Part shown: one piece after another, positions 50,779-59,940 of the stretch
Layout: each line of letters opens with the position of its first letter
Position numbering within the stretch: the stretch's first letter is position 1
NCBI RefSeq assembly: GCF_015709225.1
Contig: NZ_JADNRS010000037.1
Location: 1 to 64,000, forward strand
DNA: 64,000 bases
Reading direction: 5' to 3'
Origin: Acholeplasma laidlawii
GTDB lineage: Bacteria; Bacillota_I; Bacilli_A; Acholeplasmatales; Acholeplasmataceae
The notes under the pieces: model-generated
Database searches by the model: none
Told to the model about the DNA's origin: nothing
What the model saw: only the letters and a program-made list of their open reading frames with translations
Program-made: the position numbers and the translations under genes

Positions 50779-51681
50779 ATGGAAAAAATATTAGAAGTCA
50801 ATAATCTACACAAGAAATATGGTGACCTAACTGCCGTTAACAATATTTCTTTTTATGTAAGAAAAGGTGAATTGTATGCCTTTTTAGGTCAAAATGGTGC
50901 AGGAAAGTCTACAACTATTCGAATGATTATCACACTACTTGAAAAAGATGGAGGTGAAGTCCTTTTAAATGGTAAGAAGGATGAAAACTACATTAGAAAT
51001 CATATCGGTGTCGTCTTTCAAGATAACGTATTAGACGGAACACTTACAGTTAAGGAAAATTTACTTAATAGAGGCGCTTTATATTTAAGTTCAAAAAAAG
51101 AAGTTTTAGCTAGATATGAAATTTTAGCGGAAAAACTTAATTTAATTGAAATTGAAAACCAAAGATTTAAAACCTTATCTGGTGGGCAAAAAAGAAGAGT
51201 AGAAATTGCCAGAGCATTATTTTCTAATCCGGAACTACTTATATTAGATGAACCAACAACAGGGCTTGACCCTGAAACACGCCAAGTGATTTGGCGTGTA
51301 ATTAATGATTTAAGAAAACATGATGGTATCACAGTATTTTTAACAACACACTACATGGAAGAAGCTGCCAATGCAGATCATATTGTCGTTATCCATAAGG
51401 GAAATATTGTTGTACATGGTTCACCATCGGAGTTAAAGGATAAGTATTCTAAGGACTACTTTAGAGTTGTACCTAAAGATAAAGTGTTACTGATTAACTA
51501 TTTAGATAAACAAAAAAGAGTATATGAACTCATTGCTGATCAATATTACATTGAGATTAAGGATACTCAAGATACACTGGACTTAATTACAGATATTAAA
51601 GAAAACATTAAAACATTTGAAGTTGTAAAGGGTACATTAGATGATGTGTTTGTCAATGTAGTAGGTGAACAAAATGTATAG
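50779..51681 (+). CDS. ABC exporter ATP-binding protein (DrrA/NatA type)
   Basis: 300 residues. Walker A GQNGAGKST near residue 40, Q-loop FQDN, signature LSGGQKRR near 136, Walker B LLILDEPTTGLDP, H-loop TTHYMEEA, and the C-terminal extension of drug/antibiotic-type exporters. Overlaps the permease gene by 8 nt. Substrate unknown. Confidence 0.92.
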   Translation: MEKILEVNNLHKKYGDLTAVNNISFYVRKGELYAFLGQNGAGKSTTIRMIITLLEKDGGEVLLNGKKDENYIRNHIGVVFQDNVLDGTLTVKENLLNRGALYLSSKKEVLARYEILAEKLNLIEIENQRFKTLSGGQKRRVEIARALFSNPELLILDEPTTGLDPETRQVIWRVINDLRKHDGITVFLTTHYMEEAANADHIVVIHKGNIVVHGSPSELKDKYSKDYFRVVPKDKVLLINYLDKQKRVYELIADQYYIEIKDTQDTLDLITDIKENIKTFEVVKGTLDDVFVNVVGEQNV

Positions 51682-52573
51682 TACAATATCGTTAGTAAAT
51701 CGTAACATCAAAGCCTATTTAAGAGATAAAACAGCAGTCTTTTTCTCATTCCTATCAGTTATTATCTTACTTGGATTATATATCCTATTTTTAGGTAATA
51801 ACTTAAGACCGGATGGATTAGAAGGTATCTTAACAGATAACCAAATTACATTCTTAGTGTACTCACAATTAATCCCTGGATTAATTGTAATTAATAGCGT
51901 ATCTATTCCATTAGGTAATTTGGGTAACATCATTAATGACTTTGAGTATCGTCAAATTGATAGTTTTCTAGTCACACCAGTAAAACGTTATAAAGTCATA
52001 CTAGCTTACTATCTATCTTCATTTGTTATTACAGTTATTATCTCAATACTACTAACAGTTGCTGCCTTTTTAATTATGGGTATTTCAACCGGTGAACATT
52101 TAGCATTCATGATTTATATTCAAAGTATCTTACTTGTTGTATTGTTTTCATTTATCTCTACTGCAATCATGATATTTATTACATCATTAATAAAATCAGT
52201 GAATGCATTTGGCGCAGTATCTGGTGTGTTTGGTACATTAATCGGGTTTACATCAGGTATTTATATGCCACTATTTGTGTTACCAGAGTTTATGACAAAG
52301 GTTGCTAGCCTTGTACCATTTACACATATGAATATTTTGTTAAAGCGTGTTGTGATGACACAAGCATTTGATTTGTTTGATCCAAACAAGTTTGAATCAC
52401 TGGAACAATATAATGAAGTGATGATGGAACTTAAAAAAGTGTATGGGTTTAATGAGTTAGGTATACTAGGTATAGACGTACCAATGATTGCTATTATGAT
52501 AGGATGCATTGTATTAGGTATAGGACTACTTGTACTATCTTCAACAATTATGAGTAAACGTATTAAAAAATAA
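51674..52573 (+). CDS. ABC-2 type exporter permease
   Basis: 299 residues from ATG 51674 (AGGTGA ribosome-binding site; an in-frame GTG at 51665 is less likely). Six membrane helices with a large outer loop between helix 1 and 2, as in ABC-2 permeases. The segment GFTSGIYMPLFVLPEFM is typical of the DrrB-like group. Partner of the ATPase just upstream. Confidence 0.88.
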   Translation: MYSTISLVNRNIKAYLRDKTAVFFSFLSVIILLGLYILFLGNNLRPDGLEGILTDNQITFLVYSQLIPGLIVINSVSIPLGNLGNIINDFEYRQIDSFLVTPVKRYKVILAYYLSSFVITVIISILLTVAAFLIMGISTGEHLAFMIYIQSILLVVLFSFISTAIMIFITSLIKSVNAFGAVSGVFGTLIGFTSGIYMPLFVLPEFMTKVASLVPFTHMNILLKRVVMTQAFDLFDPNKFESLEQYNEVMMELKKVYGFNELGILGIDVPMIAIMIGCIVLGIGLLVLSSTIMSKRIKK

Positions 52574-52574
52574 C

Positions 52575-52602
52575 TTTACAAAATCTTTACAATCTCCTTA
52601 CA
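52575..52602 (+). promoter_or_regulatory. Pho box: three 11-bp phased PhoP half sites
   Basis: TTTACA (52575), TTTACA (52586) and CTTACA (52597), each separated by 5 nt. This matches the known Bacillus PhoP consensus TT(A/T/C)ACA with 5-nt spacing. It lies 31 nt upstream of the -10, where an activator would sit. The PhoP-like regulator is encoded in the same operon. Confidence 0.75.
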
Positions 52603-52633
52603 TCATTTGGTTTTTCTATCCATTTTAAAAGTC

Positions 52634-52639
52634 TATAAT
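52634..52639 (+). promoter_or_regulatory. -10 element of the pst-pho operon
   Basis: Perfect TATAAT without a recognisable -35 (TTTTTC at the right distance), as expected for an activator-dependent promoter. Confidence 0.65.
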
Positions 52640-52671
52640 TAGGGTAGAAAATTTAAATCTAAGGAGATAAC

Positions 52672-53616
52672 ATGAAAAAAACTTTTTCAATCTTATCAGT
52701 TATAGTTTTATCAGTATTACTTGTAGCATGTGGACCATCAAATGATGGGTTTAAAGAAGATGCTAATATCGTAGTTTATACAAGAGATACAACTTCTGGA
52801 ACGCGTGCTGGATTTATGGAAGGTATTGGGTTTAAAGAAGCATCTGCAAACGACTCATTATTAGTGCAAGGGTTTGTTACACAAGATAACACTCAAATAT
52901 TTACATCCATGCAAACAGATGAATATGGTATTGGTTATATTTCATTATCTACACTAAATAACCAAATTAAAGGCTTAAATTTCGAAGGTGTAAAACCAAC
53001 GGTTCCAAATGTATTAAATGATACTTATGGATTAAAAAGACCATTTATGTATATGACAAGAGCAAGCGGTGATTATGCATCAGAAACTGTTGAACAGTTA
53101 GTAGAAGCTTTTGTTGCATTCTTAGGTACAACGGATGCAGCAGATATTATTAATAACAGTGGTGCCATTGCACTACCTGCAACACAAACATGGGATGACA
53201 TTAAAGCAAATCATCCAATTACAAATCAAGATAACTCAGGCGTTACTGTAAGATTTGGTGGATCTGACTCTATCCAAAAAGTAGCAGAAGCACTTACAAA
53301 CGCATTTAAACCTAAAGCTGGTAACTTTATTGCTGAACATGATCACACAGGTTCTGGTGATGCATTCAAAAGAACTTGGGATCCAGCAGTAAAAGATACA
53401 TCAGTAGGTAAAGATGTTGGATTCTCATCAAGACCGTTTACAGCAAGTGAAATTGCAGGTTCAGATGTCGAACATACGGGACAATTAGCGTGGGACGCAA
53501 TTGTTGCGATTGTACATAAAAACAATCCAGTGTCTAACATTACTGCTGAACAACTAAAAGGTATTTACAATGGCACTTATAAAACTTGGGGTGCAATCTT
53601 AGAAGCCCAAGCATAG
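52672..53616 (+). CDS. pstS: Phosphate-binding lipoprotein PstS, circularly permuted
   Basis: 314 residues; signal peptide with lipobox LVAC (cysteine 20). The order of the two PstS halves is swapped. Residues about 30-180 are the usual second half: TTSGTRAGF (phosphate loop, about 41), then YGIGYISLSTL, PTVPNVLNDTYGLKRP and an LG...A...NSGAI end. Residues about 188-314 are the usual first half: VTVRFGGSDSIQKVAEAL, HTGSGDAF, DVGFSSRPF, then KNNPVSNITAEQLKGIYNGTYKTW, which normally directly precedes the SGTR domain. All phosphate-contacting motifs are kept, so binding is expected. AAGGAG precedes ATG 52672. Confidence 0.92.
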   Translation: MKKTFSILSVIVLSVLLVACGPSNDGFKEDANIVVYTRDTTSGTRAGFMEGIGFKEASANDSLLVQGFVTQDNTQIFTSMQTDEYGIGYISLSTLNNQIKGLNFEGVKPTVPNVLNDTYGLKRPFMYMTRASGDYASETVEQLVEAFVAFLGTTDAADIINNSGAIALPATQTWDDIKANHPITNQDNSGVTVRFGGSDSIQKVAEALTNAFKPKAGNFIAEHDHTGSGDAFKRTWDPAVKDTSVGKDVGFSSRPFTASEIAGSDVEHTGQLAWDAIVAIVHKNNPVSNITAEQLKGIYNGTYKTWGAILEAQA

Positions 53617-53644
53617 GTTATGTGTTCAAGTAAGGATGGGTTAT

Positions 53645-54592
53645 ATGACGGATATATCAAATAATATAAAACACCATAATAAATTAATAGATAAAATGGT
53701 TAGAGGCGTATTGTATGCATTTACAATCGCCTCAGCCTCATTTATTTTTATCATCGTAGGGGTCATTATCGTTAAGGGGATAACCCCTTTTGTCACGTAT
53801 AATCAAGGCTTAGGGCGTGTAGATTTCTTCAGATTTATTACCGGTGATACATGGCTTACAGGTACTGCTTTCCAGTCCAACTTGTATAGTATCGGATTTA
53901 TTATTGTGTCAACAATTTTTATTGCATTACTTTCTTTATTAATATCTTTACCAATTGGTGTAATGACTGCCCTTTTTATTGCGAGAGTCGCACCAAAAAA
54001 ACTATCAGAAACATTTAGAACAATCATTGAAATTTTAGCATCGATACCATCGATCATTTTTGGTTTATTTGGTGCTACAATCATTAAACCTTTTGTATAT
54101 AATTTATCGGCAGCTTTTGGTTACCAATCTAAAGGTGGTAACTCCATGCTAGCTACTATTTTAGTTTTAGCAATTATGACAATACCGACAATTGCTTCTA
54201 TTTCTGAGGTGGCAATTCGTAGTGTGAATCAAAAGATTGTTAATGCATCCCTTGCACTTGGTGCAACCAAATCTCAAACCAATTTTAAAGTGGTTTTAAC
54301 TGCAGCAAAATCCGGTATATTTGCATCAGCAATTTTAGGTATTGGTCGAGCACTAGGTGAGGCGACTGCAGTATCTTTAGTTGCTGGTGGTAGAAAAAGT
54401 GGTTTTTCATTTGATATTTTAGATACAACTTCTACATTAACTTCTATCATGTTAGAAGGTATGAAGGAAACAACCGGTATTGATTATGATATTCGTTTTT
54501 CCGTGGGTATTATTTTAATGGTTATTATTCTATTAACGAATGCCATCCTAAACTTTATAAAGAAAAAGGTGGGTAACATCGATGTTAAATAA
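53645..54592 (+). CDS. pstC: Phosphate ABC transporter permease PstC
   Basis: 315 residues from ATG 53645 (AAGGATG ribosome-binding site; an ATG at 53636 overlaps that site). Six membrane helices; the ABC permease coupling motif with its EAA-type segment (ALGATKSQTNFKVVLTAAKSGI) near residue 205. The stop overlaps pstA by 11 nt. Confidence 0.93.
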   Translation: MTDISNNIKHHNKLIDKMVRGVLYAFTIASASFIFIIVGVIIVKGITPFVTYNQGLGRVDFFRFITGDTWLTGTAFQSNLYSIGFIIVSTIFIALLSLLISLPIGVMTALFIARVAPKKLSETFRTIIEILASIPSIIFGLFGATIIKPFVYNLSAAFGYQSKGGNSMLATILVLAIMTIPTIASISEVAIRSVNQKIVNASLALGATKSQTNFKVVLTAAKSGIFASAILGIGRALGEATAVSLVAGGRKSGFSFDILDTTSTLTSIMLEGMKETTGIDYDIRFSVGIILMVIILLTNAILNFIKKKVGNIDVK

Positions 54593-55796
54593 ACCTAAAT
54601 TTCGATATAAAGATGTCATTAGAAATATATTAACTTATGGCGGAGCATTGTTAAGTTTTGCTGTATTGATGTTAATAGTGGTTAATGTATTTATCCAAGG
54701 TATTCCACTACTTAATATGGACTTAATCTTAAATAACTATGAATCTGTAACTTATGTTACGGAATTAAAAGAAGATTACAGTGTGGGTAACTACACCATT
54801 GATTTTGAGTTAGAAGAGGATGTGTATTATTCTACAAAATGGGGTATTGCACTAAGAGATGATATAGACCTATTAGGTAAAAATGTAATCTTTATTGATT
54901 ATGTACACAAAGATTCACCATTACTTCATATGGTGAATAAAGGTGTTGGTCAAGGTGAACTCGAACTTAAAGATAAATATGCTGTTGTAAGAATTGCATT
55001 TACGAATCAACCTTCTGCACTCTCTATTCAAGGTGCAGAAAATATGATAAGTATATTGGATATGGTGGATAGTATTAGAGAGTTTGAATTTCAAACTCCA
55101 GGTGGTGGTATTCGAGGATCTATTATTACAACTTTAGTACTTATCGGATTAACCTTAGTATTTGCACTACCTATTGGTATAGGTGCATCTATATACTTAA
55201 ATGAGTATGCGAGTGATAATTGGTTTAATAAGAGACTTAGAACATTTATTGAAACACTTACTGGTGTACCATCTATTATTTATGGTCTTATGGGGTTGGC
55301 ACTCTTTGTACCAATTACGATTTCACTTACAAGTGCAACCGGTGGTAACCTAATATCTGGTGCGTTAACTCTAGCGGTTATTGTCTTACCAGTAATTATT
55401 AGAACCACAGAAGAATCACTTAAAGTGGTACCTATGGATTATAGATTTGCTTCCCTTGCACTTGGTGCAAATGAAACACAAACAACTTTCAAGGTTGTCC
55501 TACCAAGCGCATTTTCAGGTATATTAACAGCAACACTACTTGCAATTGGTAGAATCATTGGTGAATCGGCAGCACTTGTCTTTGCAATTGGTGCAACCAT
55601 TAAAGATGATGTATCACTTACAAGTAGTTCAACATCACTTGCAGTACATATCTTAACGATGATGTCAGATGAACCTGCAAACGTTGCACTATCTAATACG
55701 GTTGCCCTCATTATATTAATGATGGTACTTATGTTAAATCTACTAGTGAAGTTTTTATCTAAACGATTTATGAGAAGAAATGGAAGGACAGTTTGA
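54582..55796 (+). CDS. pstA: Phosphate ABC transporter permease PstA with large outer insertion
   Basis: 404 residues; the usual PstA is about 280-300. The extra length is an outside insertion of about 115 residues between helix 1 and helix 2 (about 42-160), acidic and beta-rich. The membrane core is normal with the EAA loop [22 protein letters not shown] near residue 293 and [16 protein letters not shown]. The TGA overlaps the pstB ATG. Confidence 0.9.
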   Translation: MLNKPKFRYKDVIRNILTYGGALLSFAVLMLIVVNVFIQGIPLLNMDLILNNYESVTYVTELKEDYSVGNYTIDFELEEDVYYSTKWGIALRDDIDLLGKNVIFIDYVHKDSPLLHMVNKGVGQGELELKDKYAVVRIAFTNQPSALSIQGAENMISILDMVDSIREFEFQTPGGGIRGSIITTLVLIGLTLVFALPIGIGASIYLNEYASDNWFNKRLRTFIETLTGVPSIIYGLMGLALFVPITISLTSATGGNLISGALTLAVIVLPVIIRTTEESLKVVPMDYRFASLALGANETQTTFKVVLPSAFSGILTATLLAIGRIIGESAALVFAIGATIKDDVSLTSSSTSLAVHILTMMSDEPANVALSNTVALIILMMVLMLNLLVKFLSKRFMRRNGRTV

Positions 55797-56560
55797 TGAA
55801 AAACGAAATTAAAACATTTGAAGTTCAAAACCTAAATTTGTCATATGGTGAAAAACAAGCTTTAAAAAATATTAATATAGAAATTGGTTCTAAAGAAATA
55901 GTTGCTTTAATTGGTCCATCTGGTTGTGGTAAATCAACCTTCTTAAGAACATTAAATCGTATGAACGATTTAATTGAAAATGTAAAAATTGAAGGTGAAG
56001 TTCGTTATCATAACCAAAATATCTATGATAAACATATAGATATTTATGGATTAAGAAAGAATGTAGGTATGGTCTTCCAATCACCTAATCCGTTTCCTAT
56101 GAGTATTTATGATAACATTGCATATGGCCCTAGATGTCAAGGTGTTAAAAAACGTGACATATTAGATAAGATAGTTGAAAACTCTCTTAAAGAAGCTGCG
56201 TTATACGATGAAGTTTCTGACCGTCTTCATGATTCGGCACTTGCCTTATCTGGTGGACAACAACAAAGACTATGTATAGCTAGAGCATTAGCAATGAAAC
56301 CTGAAGTTATTTTGATGGATGAACCAACATCGGCACTTGATCCTATAGCTACTGTTAAAATAGAAGAATTGATTTTAGAACTCAAAAAAGAGTATACTAT
56401 AGTTATAGTTACGCATAATATGCAACAAGCAGCCAGAATATCTGATAAAACTGCATTCTTTTATATGGGTGAACTTATTGAGTTTGATGAAACAAACAAA
56501 ATATTTACTAATCCAAAACACTCACAAACAGAAGATTATATTACCGGTAAATTCGGTTAA
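55796..56560 (+). CDS. pstB: Phosphate ABC transporter ATP-binding protein PstB
   Basis: 254 residues. Walker [11 protein letters not shown]-loop [19 protein letters not shown] (PstB hallmark), signature [16 protein letters not shown], Walker [14 protein letters not shown] and the C-terminal [10 protein letters not shown] typical of PstB. ATG 55796 overlaps the pstA stop; GGAAGGA is upstream. Confidence 0.97.
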   Translation: MKNEIKTFEVQNLNLSYGEKQALKNINIEIGSKEIVALIGPSGCGKSTFLRTLNRMNDLIENVKIEGEVRYHNQNIYDKHIDIYGLRKNVGMVFQSPNPFPMSIYDNIAYGPRCQGVKKRDILDKIVENSLKEAALYDEVSDRLHDSALALSGGQQQRLCIARALAMKPEVILMDEPTSALDPIATVKIEELILELKKEYTIVIVTHNMQQAARISDKTAFFYMGELIEFDETNKIFTNPKHSQTEDYITGKFG

Positions 56561-56578
56561 TCTAAGAAAGGAATATCT

Positions 56579-57244
56579 ATGTCAGCATTAAGAGCATCTT
56601 TATTAAAAGCAATCGAAGAATTAAAAGGTGAAGTCGTAACGATGGCGGACCTTGTATTAAATAATATTAATGAGTCTTTTTTAGCCTTTAAAACTAATAA
56701 TTTAAAAAAAGCTGAAAGTTTAATGAAAGCTGATGATCAAGTTGATCAGCTTGAAGAAGATATTTCAAAGGCTGCTTTAAGAGTCATTTGGAAAGAACAA
56801 CCTTACGCTCAAGACCTAAGAGTTGTTACTGGTATCTTAAAGTTAGTTACAGACCTTGAGCGTATTGGGGATCATGCAACCGATATTGCAGAACAAACTA
56901 TACATATTGGGGACTTAAAAAACCAAAGACTTTTACCAAAAACAACGATTATGAGTGAAGCAGCCTACCAAATGGTATTAAATGCAATTAATGCCTTTGT
57001 TAAACAAGACGTTAAGTTAGCAAGACAAGTCATTGAAGATGATGATATTGTAGATGCTCAGTTTAACGATGTTATGGCATCTGTAACAGAACAAATTAAA
57101 AATGACTCCATTGATTCACAATATGCAGTATCTGTGATTATGGTTGCTAAATACATGGAACGTGTAGCGGATCACGCAGTGAACTTAGCAGAGTGGACCA
57201 TATTTATGATTACAGGTGAACACAAGAAAACGCCATTGTTTTAA
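56579..57244 (+). CDS. phoU: Phosphate signalling regulator PhoU
   Basis: 221 residues, all helical, made of two three-helix repeats with the PhoU metal-binding motifs (ERIGDHATDIAE near residue 97; ERVADHAVNLAE near 198). It links PstSCAB to the histidine kinase and damps signalling when phosphate is plentiful. AAAGGA precedes ATG 56579. Confidence 0.96.
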   Translation: MSALRASLLKAIEELKGEVVTMADLVLNNINESFLAFKTNNLKKAESLMKADDQVDQLEEDISKAALRVIWKEQPYAQDLRVVTGILKLVTDLERIGDHATDIAEQTIHIGDLKNQRLLPKTTIMSEAAYQMVLNAINAFVKQDVKLARQVIEDDDIVDAQFNDVMASVTEQIKNDSIDSQYAVSVIMVAKYMERVADHAVNLAEWTIFMITGEHKKTPLF

Positions 57245-57262
57245 GAAAGGGCTTATAAACTT

Positions 57263-57913
57263 ATGTTAATATATTTTTTAGAAGATGATATGCAAATATC
57301 ATATATCATCCAAAAGACAATTATAAATGCCGGGTATGAACAACAAGGCTTTATGAAAGGTAATGACTTTTTAGAAGCTGTTAGAAAAAAAGCACCAGAC
57401 TTAGTACTCTTAGATGTACTTCTACCAGATATGTCTGGTCTAGAAGTACTCGCTAAATTAAGAGAGTTTTACAAAGAACTACCTGTGATTATGCTATCTG
57501 CACTTGATACCGAAATGGATAAAGTAAAAGCCCTTGATTTGGGAGCTGATGACTATATGTCTAAACCATTTGGTATTTTAGAGTTAACCGCTAGAATGAA
57601 TGCCCACTTAAGAAAATCAGGTGCGCGTAGCATTATTACTAAAGGTAATGTCACCATTGATAAAGAAAAATATAAATGTTTTGTAGGTAATGATGAAGTT
57701 GCCCTTACGACTAAAGAGTTTGATATACTTTATCTTATCATGAAAAATGACGGTAAAGTCGTAACCAAAGAAACACTCTTTAATGAAATATGGCAAATGG
57801 ATGTCTCAATTGAGACGAGAACCTTAGACATGCATATTAAATCATTAAGAGATAAATTAAAAGGTGCAAATATAGAAATTAAAACGATACGTGGTATCGG
57901 TTATAGTCTATAA
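57263..57913 (+). CDS. phoP: OmpR-family response regulator, PhoP/PhoB-like
   Basis: 216 residues. Receiver domain with acidic pair EDD near residue 8, phosphoacceptor Asp in LLDVLLPDMSG near 51, Lys in SKPFGILEL near 101; winged-helix domain from about 128 with TTKEFDILYLI and RTLDMHIKSLRDKL. It would bind the Pho box at 52575-52602. Position in the pst operon supports the role and gives autoregulation. Confidence 0.92.
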   Translation: MLIYFLEDDMQISYIIQKTIINAGYEQQGFMKGNDFLEAVRKKAPDLVLLDVLLPDMSGLEVLAKLREFYKELPVIMLSALDTEMDKVKALDLGADDYMSKPFGILELTARMNAHLRKSGARSIITKGNVTIDKEKYKCFVGNDEVALTTKEFDILYLIMKNDGKVVTKETLFNEIWQMDVSIETRTLDMHIKSLRDKLKGANIEIKTIRGIGYSL

Positions 57914-57927
57914 AAAGGAAAAGTACT

Positions 57928-59175
57928 ATGGATTTAAATAAAAAAATATTTATACGTTTAGGTATATATGTAGGTATTTTATTAACCTTGTTTTTTATTG
58001 TAAACCAGATACTTCATCCAGAAATGTCTAATATATTTGTATATCTAATATTTCTAGCAACCGGAGAAATATTAGTTATTGCCTTATATTTTGAATATAA
58101 AGCATATTTTGCAAGATATGATATTAATAAACAAGCAGTCGACAGAGACTTTTTAGTCAAAGAACTTGATAGACTAAACCATGAATTAAAAGCAAAAGAA
58201 GATCAAATGCTATTTATGTCTAGTTTTGCTGGTCAAGGAATTATTTTAATTAACCACTTAAAAGAAATCATCTATGCCAATGACACTGCAGTAAACCTTC
58301 TGCATATAGTGGATACTAAAGATAGATTATTTATGAACCGTATTAGACATACCGTCATCAAAGAACAAATCCTAAAAACATTTGAATCCAAATCACATGA
58401 GAAACAAAACTATAAAATAGGACACAAGAACTTAAATGTTAACACCATTTCAACCGAACAAAGTAAAGAAAACTTTGTTTTAGTCATTATTGAAGACTTA
58501 ACCGATCAAGTTCAACTTCAAAACGTTAAAAAAGATTTCTTTAGTTATGCAGGGCACGAACTTAAAACACCGATTACGGTGTTACGTGGTTATGCTGAAT
58601 TAATTCAGCATGAAATCATTACAGGTAGTGAAGCTAAGGAAGTATCTACTAAGATGGTGGAGCTAGCAGACTACATGAAAGGCTTTGTTGATGATATGCT
58701 TATGCTAAGCCGTTTAGAAACGTTTGTTGATGGACCAATTGAAACCATTGATTTAAAGAAAATGTTATTAGATACACTAGATTATTACCATAAATCAATT
58801 CAAGAAAAATCGATTAAAGTAGAACTTAATATCGATGACATCTCATTTGAAGGCGATAAAATAGATATAACAAAACTATTTAAAAACATGATAGAAAACG
58901 CCATTAAATATAACAAAGAACACGGTACGATTAAAATCGACTTAAAAAGAAATCTAAACCAGATAGTCTTCATTATTGAAGACACTGGATTAGGAATTCC
59001 ATTTAAAGATCAAGACAGAGTATTTGAAAGGTTTTACCGTGTGAATGAAGCAAGAAAAGAACCGGGTACTGGACTAGGACTTGCAATAGTAAAACACATT
59101 GTTAATAAATACCATGGACACATTAGTGTTGAGTCAGTTGAAAATGAATATACAAAATTTACAATTGTAATATAA
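57928..59175 (+). CDS. phoR: Sensor histidine kinase PhoR-like
   Basis: 415 residues. Two membrane helices (about 8-28 and 35-55) with only a short loop between them, so there is no large outside sensor; a PAS-like domain (about 90-190); HisKA with the phospho-His in YAGHELKTPITVLRG near residue 212; HATPase with N box ENAIKYN, G1 box DTGLGIP, F box FERFYR and G2 box GTGLGLAI. This agrees with the known way PhoR takes its signal through PstSCAB-PhoU and not from free phosphate. Confidence 0.93.
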   Translation: MDLNKKIFIRLGIYVGILLTLFFIVNQILHPEMSNIFVYLIFLATGEILVIALYFEYKAYFARYDINKQAVDRDFLVKELDRLNHELKAKEDQMLFMSSFAGQGIILINHLKEIIYANDTAVNLLHIVDTKDRLFMNRIRHTVIKEQILKTFESKSHEKQNYKIGHKNLNVNTISTEQSKENFVLVIIEDLTDQVQLQNVKKDFFSYAGHELKTPITVLRGYAELIQHEIITGSEAKEVSTKMVELADYMKGFVDDMLMLSRLETFVDGPIETIDLKKMLLDTLDYYHKSIQEKSIKVELNIDDISFEGDKIDITKLFKNMIENAIKYNKEHGTIKIDLKRNLNQIVFIIEDTGLGIPFKDQDRVFERFYRVNEARKEPGTGLGLAIVKHIVNKYHGHISVESVENEYTKFTIVI

Positions 59176-59211
59176 TATAGGTGGATTCATTTATACAAGG
59201 GGGTATAAAAA

Positions 59212-59799
59212 ATGAATAGAAGTGCAATTAAAATGGAGGCTAAAGAAGCATTAGTTGGTAAAAGATTGATGTTTTTAGTAGCCATTATTGTAGTAGGTGT
59301 ATTAAGCGGGATACCAGTTGTTGGGTTCATTGTAGGACCTATCTTAACTGCTGGATTATTTGTTATTGGTAAAGATGTACTGAATAAAGAAGATGTACAA
59401 CTTGAACCACTCTTTAATTATTTTAAGGACATTGAACATGGACTTAAAATATTTGTTGTTGGATTAATTGTAAGTATTGCAGTCATGGTGGGCATGTTCT
59501 TACTTATTATTCCAGGTATTTATGTAGCACTTAAATATGGTCAAGCTATCTTTATTATGAGTGAAAACAAAGATATGGATATATTTGATGCAATTAAAGA
59601 AAGTGGGAAACTAACAGAAGGTTATAAGATGGATTTATTCATTTTTGGACTTTCATTTATCGGTCACATCCTATTAGGGATGATTACATTTGGTATTTAC
59701 TTACTTTATGCAATGCCTTATATCATGTTATCTATGCATAACTACTATGTACACCTAAAAGCATTAAAAGCGGATAGTACAACCATCATAGATGTTTAA
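59212..59799 (+). CDS. DUF975-like membrane protein
   Basis: 195 residues with four to five membrane helices. The start NRSAIKMEAKEALVGK and the later IPGIYVALKYGQAIFIMSEN and DAIKESGKLTEGYKMDLF are the typical DUF975 pattern. The function of the family is not established. It follows phoR by 36 nt with its own strong ribosome-binding site, AAGGGGG, and may belong to the pst-pho transcript. Confidence 0.75.
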   Translation: MNRSAIKMEAKEALVGKRLMFLVAIIVVGVLSGIPVVGFIVGPILTAGLFVIGKDVLNKEDVQLEPLFNYFKDIEHGLKIFVVGLIVSIAVMVGMFLLIIPGIYVALKYGQAIFIMSENKDMDIFDAIKESGKLTEGYKMDLFIFGLSFIGHILLGMITFGIYLLYAMPYIMLSMHNYYVHLKALKADSTTIIDV

Positions 59800-59820
59800 T
59801 TAATAATATAGAATCAACTT

Positions 59821-59848
59821 AAAACCTTCATAAAATGAAGGTTTTTTT
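59821..59848 (+). terminator. Terminator of the pst-pho operon
   Basis: 11-bp perfect stem (59821-59831 with 59835-59845), 3-nt loop and T run. Confidence 0.9.
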
Positions 59849-59940
59849 AATGGTTTAATGTTATAATAATAAAACTACGAGTAAATTAAAAGATTTAGAA
59901 GATAATCTATAAATAATTAATTACATGAGGTGATGTCAGG

